From: Alphaproteobacteria bacterium
GTDB taxonomy: Bacteria > Pseudomonadota > Alphaproteobacteria > Rhodospirillales > Rhodospirillaceae
DNA length: 9,840 nucleotides
NCBI GenBank assembly: GCA_015228695.1
Contig: JADGDA010000073.1
Span: 1-9,840, forward strand
Reading direction: 5' to 3'
The notes under the pieces were generated by a model. It had not been told where the DNA came from. It did not search any database and saw only the letters and a program-made list of their open reading frames with translations. A program made the translations under genes and the position numbers. This document shows, one piece after another, positions 1 through 5,651 of the stretch (the stretch's first letter is position 1; the number at the start of each line of letters is the position of its first letter).

Positions 1-70
1 GAGGGAGATGATAAGGTGACGATCCCACGCAAGTCAGCTTTTCGTTAACCGGATTCCGCGCCGTGGCCGG

Positions 71-76
71 TATAAT
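71..76 (+). promoter_or_regulatory. Putative -10 box (perfect TATAAT) for the operon
   Basis: A perfect TATAAT sits in otherwise GC-rich sequence about 93 nt before the aminotransferase start. No good -35 hexamer lies 16-18 nt upstream (that stretch reads around ACCGGA), so any promoter here is either weak or activator dependent. A GATTC site (a GANTC methylation motif) at 52-56 lies where the -35 would be. Initiation would be near 83. This is inferred from motif and position only. Confidence 0.45.
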
Positions 77-119
77 TGTGGGAATTGCAAGAGGAATACG
101 CTATAGGACGGGTTGGAGT

Positions 120-135
120 CCCGCGTGGGCGCGGG
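120..135 (+). other. Small hairpin in the operon leader
   Basis: CCCGCG (120-125) and CGCGGG (130-135) are a perfect 6-bp inverted repeat around a TGGG loop, ending 33 nt before the preferred aminotransferase start. There is no T tract after it, so it is not a convincing terminator. It may simply reflect GC-rich sequence, or it may be a leader structure affecting translation. Confidence 0.3.
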
Positions 136-168
136 TAGTAGGGCAGAGATGTGGGGCCTTGGGCGGGA

Positions 169-1386
169 ATGTTGAACGATCGTCTGGACCAGTTGACCGA
201 TTATCCGTTCGACCGGCTGCGGGCGTTACTCGATCCCATCACGCCGCCGCCGGTTTCTCCGCTGGTCATGTCGATCGGCGAGCCCCAGCACGCGGCTCCG
301 TCCTTTTTGCGCGAGGTTCTCGACGCCAACGCCGCCCTGTGGAACCGCTACCCGCCGACCAACGGGACCCCCGCGTTCCGCAGCGCCGTCGTGGATTGGC
401 TGAACCGGCGGTTCCATCTGCCTGCGGGCATGCTCGACGCCGACCGCCACGTCCTGCCGGTGGCCGGCACCCGCGAGGCGCTGTACGCGATCGCCGATCT
501 GGTGGTGCCCCGCCGCAAAAGCGGGGGCAAGGCGGCGGTTCTGATCCCCAATCCCTTCTATCAGGTGTACCTGGGGGCCGCGCTGATGGCCGGAGCGGAG
601 GCCGTTTTCCTTCAGGCGGGGGAAAGCACCGGCTTTCTGCCCGATTTCTCCCCGCTGGAGCCCGCCGCCTCGAACGATACCATGTTCGATCCCTACGTTT
701 TGGACCGGACCGCGTTGGCCTATCTGTGCTCGCCCGCCAATCCCCAGGGCGCGATCATGGGCGCGGACGCGCTGGAACGTGCGATCCGGCTGGCGCGCCG
801 GCATGACTTCGTTCTGGCCGTGGACGAGTGTTACAGCGAAATCTACGACCGCGACCCGCCCGTCGGAGCCCTGGAGGTCTGCGCGCGCATGGGGGGGGAC
901 CTCGGCAACGTCCTGGTGTTCCACTCGCTGTCGAAACGCTCCAGCGTGCCGGGCTTGCGCTCCGGGTTCGTCGCCGGCGATCCGGCGCTCATCGCCGCTT
1001 TTGCGCGCCTGCGCGCCTATGGGGGGGCGGTGACGCCCCTGCCGGTTCTGACCGCCGCGACGGTTCTCTGGCGCGACGAGGATCATGTGGACCGGAGCCG
1101 TTCCCTCTATCGGGCCAAGATCGACGCGGCGGAACGCATTCTCGGGGGGCGGTTCGGGTTCAGGCGTCCCCCGGGCAGCTTCTTTCTGTGGCTGAAGGTC
1201 GGCGACGGCGAGGAGGCCGCGAAGGCGTTGTGGCGGGAGGCCGCCATTCGCGTCCTGCCGGGCGCCTACCTCGCCCGCCCGACCGCCAACGGCGTCAATC
1301 CCGGAGCCGGGTACATCCGCGTGGCCCTGGTCCATGACCAGGAAACGACGGAGGCCGCGCTGCGGCGCATCCGCGATATTCTTTAG
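169..1386 (+). CDS. dapC: PLP-dependent class I/II aminotransferase, probable succinyldiaminopimelate transaminase (DapC-like)
   Basis: This is a fold-type I PLP aminotransferase of 405 aa. Visible catalytic features are the Asn-Pro-x-Gly motif at N191, the Asp-Glu-Cys-Tyr motif at D219-Y222 (Asp pairs with the PLP ring nitrogen), the Ser-Leu-Ser-Lys Schiff-base lysine at K256, and the substrate-carboxylate Arg at R384 in an IRVAL context. The N-terminus (LDQLTDYPFDRLRALL, then SIGEPQH) matches alphaproteobacterial proteins annotated as DapC-type. Those convert N-succinyl-2-amino-6-oxopimelate plus glutamate to succinyl-diaminopimelate in the cytoplasmic lysine and peptidoglycan pathway. ATG 169 is preferred over the in-frame GTG at 151 because the family normally begins just before the L-x-x-L-x-x-YPF segment; neither start has a strong Shine-Dalgarno. 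The stop is 12 nt before the preferred ftsK start. The exact substrate is inferred; the fold is certain. A G8 run at 891-898 and a G7 run at 1021-1027 keep the frame. Confidence 0.85.
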   Translation: MLNDRLDQLTDYPFDRLRALLDPITPPPVSPLVMSIGEPQHAAPSFLREVLDANAALWNRYPPTNGTPAFRSAVVDWLNRRFHLPAGMLDADRHVLPVAGTREALYAIADLVVPRRKSGGKAAVLIPNPFYQVYLGAALMAGAEAVFLQAGESTGFLPDFSPLEPAASNDTMFDPYVLDRTALAYLCSPANPQGAIMGADALERAIRLARRHDFVLAVDECYSEIYDRDPPVGALEVCARMGGDLGNVLVFHSLSKRSSVPGLRSGFVAGDPALIAAFARLRAYGGAVTPLPVLTAATVLWRDEDHVDRSRSLYRAKIDAAERILGGRFGFRRPPGSFFLWLKVGDGEEAAKALWREAAIRVLPGAYLARPTANGVNPGAGYIRVALVHDQETTEAALRRIRDIL

Positions 1387-1398
1387 AGTGGCGTGACG

Positions 1399-3843
1399 AT
1401 GGGACCCGCGGACCAGAATCTCAAGACCGCCTTCCTTCCTCCGGGAGCCGCCCGCTATCTGGAGCGTCTCGGGCTGCGTCTGGCCGGTCTCGCGCTTCTT
1501 GCCCTGGGCGGGTTGTTCGCCCTGTCCCTCGCGAGCTATCGCCCGCAGGACCCCTCGCTGAACACCGCGACGGACGGAATCGCGCTGAACACCCTGGGGT
1601 GGCCCGGAGCGGTGGTGTCGGACCTTCTGGTCCAGGCGTTCGGGGCCTCGTCGGTTCTCCCGGTCGCGTGGATGGTCGTCTGGGGACTGAGGCTGCTCGC
1701 GGCGCAGACCGTTCCCGCGATGTGGCTGAGGTGGATCGTCGCGCCGTTCGGGAACGTGCTGGCGGCCGTCGCCGTGACCCTTCTGCCCGGAGGATGGTTC
1801 TGGCCCCCGGCGGCGCATCCGGGGGGCTTCGCCGGCCGTCTGCTGCTCGACCGGGCGGAGCAGGCTCTCGCCATGGTCGGGCTCGGCGGCGACTGGCGCT
1901 GGGCGGTGGCGCTGCTGTCGCTGGCCGTCGCTGTGCCGTTGATCCTGTTTTCCCTCGGCATCGTTCTGGCGGAGTGGCGCGCGGCGGTCAGAATGGCCGT
2001 TGCCGGCTGGCGGCTGACCCTGCTCGGAGGGCGACTGGCAAGGTCGGCGGCCGGATATGCGGTGGGCGCGGCGCGCCATCGCCATGAGCCGACGGTGGCG
2101 TCCTCCGGCGCCCGGATGCGGCACCCCCCGGGTCCGGCCCTCGATCCGGGGGACCCGGAGCCGGAGGAGCCCGCCGCTTCCCCCGGCGACGGGGACCGGG
2201 GCAGGGCGGACGCGGCCCCCCTCACTCCTCCCCGCGATCTGCCGAACGATCTGGTGGCCCCTCGGACTCCCTCCACTCCCAGCAAGCGGGCGACGAAGGC
2301 GCGCCAGGGGTCCTTGCCGCTGGAAACGCCCGGCGGGACCGGCGGCTATGTGGCCCCGAGCCTGGATTTCCTTACCCCGCAGCCCGCCAACGCGCGTGGG
2401 CAGAAGGTCAACGAGGACGGCCTGACCCAGAACGCCCGTATCCTGGAATCGGTCCTCCAGGACTTCGGCGTCCAGGGACGGATCGTCAAGGTCCGTCCCG
2501 GACCCGTCGTCACCCTCTATGAACTGGAGCCCTCCCCCGGCACCAAGACCTCGCGCGTGATCGGTCTCGCCGACGATATCGCCCGCTCCATGAGCGCGCT
2601 CGCGGTCCGGATCGCCGTGGTGCCGGGGCAAAGCGTGATCGGGATCGAACTGCCCAACGCCAAGCGGGAAATGGTCTACCTGCACGAGCTTCTGGCCTCG
2701 GATCAATTCCACAGCGGACCCGGACACCTCGTTCTGGTGCTCGGCAAGGACATCAGCGGCGGGCCGTACTATGTGGATCTGGCGCGCATGCCCCACCTTT
2801 TGATCGCGGGCACGACCGGGTCGGGCAAATCGGTCGCCGTCAACACCATGATCCTGTCGCTACTCTACCGCCTCAGTCCGGCCCAGTGCCGTCTGATCAT
2901 GATCGATCCCAAGATGCTGGAACTGTCGGTCTACGACGGCATTCCCCACCTTCTGGCTCCGGTCGTCACCGAACCCGGCAAGGCGGTGGTGGCGCTCAAA
3001 TGGGCGGTCAGGGAGATGGAGAACCGCTATCGCGCCATGTCCCAGCTCGGCGTGCGCAACATCGGCGGCTACAATCAACGGGTCGCGGAGGCCCGCGCGG
3101 CCGGGCAGAGCCTGAACCGCACCGTGCAGACCGGGTTCGATCCGGAAACCGGAAAACCCATCTACGAGGAACAGCAACTCGCCCTCGATCCGCTTCCGTT
3201 CATCGTGGTGGTGGTGGACGAAATGGCCGACCTGATGATGGTCGCCGGCAAGGACGTCGAGGCCGCCATCCAGCGCCTGGCGCAGATGGCGCGCGCCGCC
3301 GGCATCCACCTAATCATGGCCACCCAGCGTCCCTCGGTGGACGTGATCACCGGCACCATCAAGGCCAATTTCCCGACCCGGATCAGTTTCCAGGTGACCT
3401 CGCGCATCGACAGCCGCACCATCCTGGGCGAGCAGGGCGCGGAACAGCTTCTGGGGCAGGGCGACATGCTGTACATGGCGGCCGGCGGTCGGGTCACCCG
3501 GGTGCACGGACCGTTCGTGTCCGACGGCGAGGTGGAGACGGTGGTCCGGCATCTGCGCGAGCAGGGCGAGCCCTCCTACATCGAATCCGTCACCAAGGAG
3601 GAGGACGAGGCCGATGGCGCCGGAGCGGACAAGGGCGGCAGCGGCGACGATCTCTACGATCAGGCGGTGTCGATCGCTCTGCGGGAGCGCAAGGTATCCA
3701 CCAGCTTCATCCAGCGCCAGCTCCAGATCGGTTATAACCGCGCCGCGCGCCTCGTCGAGCGCATGGAGGCCGAGGGCGTGGTCAGTCAGCCCAACCACGC
3801 CGGCAAGCGGGAAGTGCTCCCCCCGGCGGGCGGGCGCGCCTGA
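1399..3843 (+). CDS. ftsK: DNA translocase FtsK
   Basis: FtsK is the septum-anchored hexameric motor that pumps chromosome termini through the closing division site and activates XerCD recombination at dif. This protein is about 814 aa. The N-terminal domain has roughly four hydrophobic segments (near residues 25-46, 70-98, 110-133 and 166-191). A short, Pro/Glu/Arg-rich linker of about 100 residues follows, much shorter than in E. coli FtsK and typical of alphaproteobacteria. The motor alpha domain starts near residue 340. The RecA-like beta domain carries Walker A GTTGSGKS (471-478) and Walker B IVVVVDE (D607, E608), followed by MATQRPSVDVITG. A C-terminal gamma winged helix (about 752-812, with KVSTSFIQRQLQIGYNRAARL) reads the KOPS polarity sequences. 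ATG 1399 is chosen over the in-frame GTG 1393 because an AGAG lies about 10 nt before it; the difference is two residues. It sits 24 nt upstream of lolA, a common alphaproteobacterial arrangement. Confidence 0.95.
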   Translation: MGPADQNLKTAFLPPGAARYLERLGLRLAGLALLALGGLFALSLASYRPQDPSLNTATDGIALNTLGWPGAVVSDLLVQAFGASSVLPVAWMVVWGLRLLAAQTVPAMWLRWIVAPFGNVLAAVAVTLLPGGWFWPPAAHPGGFAGRLLLDRAEQALAMVGLGGDWRWAVALLSLAVAVPLILFSLGIVLAEWRAAVRMAVAGWRLTLLGGRLARSAAGYAVGAARHRHEPTVASSGARMRHPPGPALDPGDPEPEEPAASPGDGDRGRADAAPLTPPRDLPNDLVAPRTPSTPSKRATKARQGSLPLETPGGTGGYVAPSLDFLTPQPANARGQKVNEDGLTQNARILESVLQDFGVQGRIVKVRPGPVVTLYELEPSPGTKTSRVIGLADDIARSMSALAVRIAVVPGQSVIGIELPNAKREMVYLHELLASDQFHSGPGHLVLVLGKDISGGPYYVDLARMPHLLIAGTTGSGKSVAVNTMILSLLYRLSPAQCRLIMIDPKMLELSVYDGIPHLLAPVVTEPGKAVVALKWAVREMENRYRAMSQLGVRNIGGYNQRVAEARAAGQSLNRTVQTGFDPETGKPIYEEQQLALDPLPFIVVVVDEMADLMMVAGKDVEAAIQRLAQMARAAGIHLIMATQRPSVDVITGTIKANFPTRISFQVTSRIDSRTILGEQGAEQLLGQGDMLYMAAGGRVTRVHGPFVSDGEVETVVRHLREQGEPSYIESVTKEEDEADGAGADKGGSGDDLYDQAVSIALRERKVSTSFIQRQLQIGYNRAARLVERMEAEGVVSQPNHAGKREVLPPAGGRA

Positions 3844-3867
3844 ACGGACAACATCGGGGTAACGCGC

Positions 3868-4500
3868 GTGCGCAGCTTGGGAACATGGATTTTTCTGGTG
3901 GTGTCGATTCTCCTCGGGGCATGGGGGGGGGCCGCGCGGGGCGCGTCCTTCGGCGCCGCGGAGACGGCCATCATCGATCAGGTCGAACGTTATCTCAACG
4001 CCGTGTCCACCTTGAAGGCGCGGTTCCTGCAAATGTCCGCGAACGGCGCCTATGCCGAGGGCGAGCTGTATCTGTCCCGGCCGGGGCGGATGCGGATGAA
4101 CTATGACCCCCCTGATGATATCGAGGTCGTCGCCGACGGGCGGTTTCTGATTTTCCACGACAGGAAGCTGGAACAGGTCACCTACCTTGGTCTGGACAGT
4201 TCCCCGGCGGGCATCCTGTTGCGTCCCAAGATCGCGCTGAGCGGCGATGTGACCGTCACCGAGGTCCACCGCCTTCCCGGGGCGCTGGAAATCAGCGTCG
4301 TGCAGACCGAGGACCGGGCGGCGGGGGAGTTGACGATGCTGCTGAGCGAGAACCCCCTGGCGCTGAAGCAATGGAGGGTCCGCGACGCCCAGGGGCAGGT
4401 GGTGACGGTATCGTTGTTCGGGGCCGAACGGGGCGTGACCCTTGCTCCGGAACTGTTCGAGTTCTACGATCCGAAGTTTTCCAAGCCCGCCGCTCAATAG
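3868..4500 (+). CDS. lolA: Outer-membrane lipoprotein carrier protein LolA
   Basis: LolA is the periplasmic chaperone that accepts lipoproteins released by LolCDE and hands them to the outer membrane. This 210-aa protein starts with a GTG codon and a classical signal peptide: MRS, then a hydrophobic core (residues 7-20), with probable cleavage around residues 23-26. The mature part shows the family hallmarks: an amphipathic N-terminal helix (IIDQVERYLNAVSTLKARF), then the conserved F-x-Q-x(n)-G-x-L-Y-L-x-RPGRMRMNYDPP block that forms the first strands of the half-barrel. Length is normal for the family. A GGGG at 3856-3859 is the best available ribosome-binding element. A run of nine G (3923-3931) within the signal-peptide codons (W19-G-G-A) is a possible slippage site. 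The gene is 24 nt after ftsK and 15 nt before the next gene, so it is almost certainly cotranscribed. Confidence 0.92.
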   Translation: MRSLGTWIFLVVSILLGAWGGAARGASFGAAETAIIDQVERYLNAVSTLKARFLQMSANGAYAEGELYLSRPGRMRMNYDPPDDIEVVADGRFLIFHDRKLEQVTYLGLDSSPAGILLRPKIALSGDVTVTEVHRLPGALEISVVQTEDRAAGELTMLLSENPLALKQWRVRDAQGQVVTVSLFGAERGVTLAPELFEFYDPKFSKPAAQ

Positions 4501-4515
4501 AGGACAACGCGCGTC

Positions 4516-5292
4516 ATGAGTCGACACCCGGTGATCGGAGTTTCCGCCTGCGTCAAGCCCGTTCCCGGAGAGGATCTGCCCTTTCACGCGGCCCCGGAAC
4601 TTTATCTCACGGCGGTGGTGGAATGCTCGGGCGGGTTGCCGTTCATGATTCCGGCCCTGGGCCATCTTTTGAACGTCGATGAGGTCGTGGAGCATCTGGA
4701 CGGGCTTCTTCTGACGGGCAGCAAGTCCAACGTCCACCCCACCCACTACGGCGACGAAATCAGCCGGCCCGGACTCCTCCATGACGAGGACCGGGATGCT
4801 ACCACGGTTCCCCTGATCCGCGCCTGTATCCGGATGGGCATCCCGCTGCTCGCCATTTGCCGGGGCATCCAGGAACTCAACGTGGCTCTGGGCGGCACCC
4901 TGTATCAGCGCGTTCAGGAGGAGCCGGACAAAATGGACCACCGCGCCAAGCCGGAGGACTCGGTGGACCGGCAGTTCGGCCCGGCCCACGCCGTCGAACT
5001 CGTGCCCGGCGGGCTGCTCGCGCGGCTGTGCGGCTGTGACAAGGTCCGGGTGAACTCGCTGCACGGGCAGGGAATCCGCCAATTGGCTCCGGGTCTCGTC
5101 GTCGAGGCCAGGGCCCCCGATGGTCTGATCGAGGCCGTGCGGGTGGATGCCAGTGCCTCCCTCGCCGTCGGAGTCCAGTGGCATCCGGAATGGAATTGGC
5201 GCGAGGATGCCCTCTCCCGTTCCCTGTTCACCGCCTTCGGAAATGACTGCCGCGCGTATGCGGCAAAAAAGACAACCCGATCAACGGCCTGA
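4516..5292 (+). CDS. puuD: Gamma-glutamyl-gamma-aminobutyrate hydrolase family protein (PuuD-like, peptidase C26)
   Basis: This is a 258-aa class I glutamine-amidotransferase-like hydrolase. The nucleophile is C115 in PLLAICRGIQELNVALGG, and the His-Glu of the triad is H223/E225 in GVQWHPEW. The motif VNSLHGQG and the segment EARAPDGLIEAV are typical of PuuD-type enzymes, which hydrolyse gamma-glutamyl-GABA to glutamate and GABA in the putrescine pathway. The fold and catalytic residues are seen directly; the substrate is inferred, since no other putrescine-pathway gene is visible. The start at ATG 4516 has a GAGGA (4500-4504) overlapping the lolA stop, 11 nt upstream. It appears to be the last gene of the operon. 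The C-terminus is short and basic (AAKKTTRSTA). In many alphaproteobacteria an exonuclease III gene follows lolA instead, so this neighbour may be lineage specific. Confidence 0.88.
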   Translation: MSRHPVIGVSACVKPVPGEDLPFHAAPELYLTAVVECSGGLPFMIPALGHLLNVDEVVEHLDGLLLTGSKSNVHPTHYGDEISRPGLLHDEDRDATTVPLIRACIRMGIPLLAICRGIQELNVALGGTLYQRVQEEPDKMDHRAKPEDSVDRQFGPAHAVELVPGGLLARLCGCDKVRVNSLHGQGIRQLAPGLVVEARAPDGLIEAVRVDASASLAVGVQWHPEWNWREDALSRSLFTAFGNDCRAYAAKKTTRSTA

Positions 5293-5304
5293 GCATCTCC
5301 ATTT

Positions 5305-5329
5305 ACGCATGCCAGCCATGCGTTATTTG
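5305..5329 (+). terminator. Possible terminator of the aminotransferase-ftsK-lolA-puuD operon
   Basis: ACGCATG (5305-5311) and CATGCGT (5317-5323) form a perfect 7-bp stem with a 5-nt loop, followed by TATTTG. It starts 13 nt after the puuD stop. The T tract is short and the stem is not very GC-rich, so termination may be partial or Rho-assisted. Confidence 0.45.
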
Positions 5330-5345
5330 CAATGGTCAAACTCAA

Positions 5346-5358
5346 GTGGTCATACCAC
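5346..5358. promoter_or_regulatory. Small palindrome, possible operator
   Basis: GTGGT-CAT-ACCAC is a perfect 5-bp inverted repeat with a 3-nt centre. TGGTCA also occurs 14 nt earlier at 5333-5338. It lies between a TTGCAA (5327-5332, a possible weak -35) and the hairpin-rich stretch starting at 5374, so it could be an operator or part of a weak promoter for that RNA. The -10 match is poor. Confidence 0.25.
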
Positions 5359-5373
5359 ATTACTGAGTACGCA

Positions 5374-5485
5374 GGGCGCGCTGCAACGGCGTCGCCCCCA
5401 GCGAGGGAGGTTCCCCCACCGACCCTCGCGCTCCAAGAGGAGCGAACGGCGCCCGGTTACCCCCCTGACCGGGCGCCACTCTTTT
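5374..5485 (+). ncRNA. Candidate small structured RNA (four hairpins ending in a terminator)
   Basis: Four stems lie nearly end to end. H1 pairs GGGCGCGC (5374-5381) with GCG (5389-5391) and CGCCC (5393-5397), leaving a one-nt bulge. H2 pairs GCGAGGG (5401-5407) with CCCTCGC (5423-5429), plus an inner GGT/ACC, leaving a TCCCCC loop. H3 is CGCTCC-AAGA-GGAGCG (5429-5444). H4 is the terminator at 5448-5485. The strand is set by the T tract after H4. C-rich loops in H2 and H4 are reminiscent of bacterial sRNAs that pair with G-rich ribosome binding sites. It could instead be a terminating riboswitch or attenuator, though the coding start is 167 nt beyond the terminator. No RNA family was recognised, and a molybdenum-cofactor riboswitch could not be confirmed by eye. 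Confidence 0.4.
5448..5485 (+). terminator. Strong intrinsic-type terminator
   Basis: GGCGCCCGGT (5448-5457) and ACCGGGCGCC (5468-5477) form a perfect 10-bp GC-rich stem around a 10-nt C-rich loop, followed by ACTCTTTT (5478-5485). This is the strongest intrinsic-terminator-like structure noticed in the window. It ends transcription coming either from the upstream operon or from a start inside the intergenic region, and so insulates the oxidoreductase genes. The T tract is short (four T preceded by CTC). Confidence 0.65.
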
Positions 5486-5514
5486 GGGGGGGGGCAGCGT
5501 CGTGGGCTTATCAA

Positions 5515-5539
5515 AAGTCAACGCGACTTACCCAAAGTC
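5515..5539. promoter_or_regulatory. Phased operator-like array of three half-sites
   Basis: AAGTC (5515-5519), GACTT (5525-5529) and AAGTC (5535-5539) alternate in orientation at exact 10-bp steps, one helical turn apart. The outer two are embedded in identical AAAGTCAA octamers. This geometry is what cooperative binding of a dimeric regulator to one face of the helix would use. The third half-site overlaps the position of the -35 element of the putative promoter. The regulator was not identified; the sites do not read as FNR (TTGAT-N4-ATCAA) or NarL heptamers. Confidence 0.45.
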
Positions 5540-5563
5540 AATTCCCCATTTTTGTGGTATGGT
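5535..5563 (+). promoter_or_regulatory. Putative promoter of the oxidoreductase operon
   Basis: An extended -10, TGG-TATGGT (5555-5563), lies 17 nt after AAGTCA (5535-5540), which is a poor -35. Transcription would start near 5570 and give a leader of about 80 nt. Weak -35 and an overlapping half-site suggest activator dependence. It lies in the AT-richest part of the intergenic region. Motif-based inference only; TATTCT at 5564-5569 is an alternative -10. Confidence 0.35.
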
Positions 5564-5578
5564 TATTCTCCTTCCCCA

Positions 5579-5626
5579 AGGCGGGGGTCCCGCCTATCGG
5601 ACGAGGCGGGGGTCCCGCCTATCGGA
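5579..5626 (+). repeat. Two tandem 23-bp repeats, each a perfect hairpin, in the nxrA leader
   Basis: Two identical 23-bp copies (5579-5601 and 5604-5626) repeat with a 25-nt period. Each contains AGGCGGG-GGT-CCCGCCT, a perfect 7-bp stem with a 3-nt loop, followed by ATCGGA. The second stem ends 17 nt before the ribosome binding site. As RNA the two could fold separately or cross-pair into one longer stem, so they could stabilise the message, gate translation, or act as DNA sites for a dimeric protein. Confidence 0.85.
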
Positions 5627-5637
5627 ATTGACGGTTC

Positions 5638-5643
5638 AGGGAG
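5638..5643 (+). promoter_or_regulatory. Ribosome binding site of nxrA-like gene
   Basis: AGGGAG lies 8 nt before ATG 5652. It selects this start over the upstream in-frame TTG at 5484, whose extra 56 codons would run through the operator array and the tandem hairpins and would bury the Tat signal. Confidence 0.8.
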
Positions 5644-5651
5644 AACGCACC

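Larger units (their letters stand above)
1..168. other. Leader region upstream of the aminotransferase-ftsK-lolA operon
   Basis: No complete gene is visible here. Frame 1 is open from the left edge to a TAA at 46-48 (15 codons), so the last residues of an upstream gene could be present, but nothing in that peptide is recognisable. The rest looks like promoter and 5' leader: a TATAAT box at 71-76, GANTC sites at 52-56 and 116-120, and a short hairpin at 120-135. What lies to the left of the window is unknown. Confidence 0.4.
5293..5651. other. 359-nt structured intergenic region between the housekeeping operon and the oxidoreductase module
   Basis: There is no credible protein gene here. In order it holds a T-trailed hairpin (5305-5329), a small palindrome (5346-5358), four adjacent hairpins of which the last resembles an intrinsic terminator (5374-5485), a nine-G run (5486-5494), a phased operator-like array (5515-5539), a possible extended -10 promoter (5535-5563), two tandem hairpin repeats (5579-5626) and a ribosome binding site (5638-5643). 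Part of it (5511-5570) is clearly AT-richer than the flanking genes, as expected of a promoter. The parts are described separately. Confidence 0.75.

Noticed and set aside
16..48. A possible leader peptide from GTG 16 to TAA 48 after GAGGGAG at 1-7
   Set aside because: Ten codons at the window edge with no regulatory codon run; the same frame is open from position 1 and may simply be the end of an upstream gene.
226..2796. A minus-strand open frame of 856 codons antisense to the aminotransferase and ftsK
   Set aside because: Its translation is low-complexity, rich in Arg, Gly, Pro, His and Gln, with no recognisable domain. It is the usual shadow frame of high-GC coding DNA opposite two well-supported genes.
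3310..5184. A minus-strand open frame of 624 codons across ftsK, lolA and puuD
   Set aside because: It spans three genes with independent functional motifs and shows no domain of its own.
5401..5445. A molybdenum-cofactor riboswitch controlling the molybdoenzyme
   Set aside because: The location before a Mo enzyme is attractive, but I could not match the conserved core by eye and a terminator and likely promoter lie between it and the gene. Left as an uncharacterised structured RNA.
5579..5626. The two hairpin repeats as a CRISPR array
   Set aside because: There are only two units separated by 2 nt, with no spacer and no cas gene.
5332..5631. A 99-codon + strand frame in the intergenic region
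   Set aside because: It runs through all four hairpins and both repeats, ends in the leader, has no ribosome binding site and no recognisable protein feature.
5484..5651. An N-terminal extension of the alpha subunit from a TTG at 5484
   Set aside because: It would translate the operator array and tandem hairpins, put 56 residues before the twin-arginine motif, and lacks a ribosome binding site, whereas ATG 5652 has AGGGAG at the right distance.
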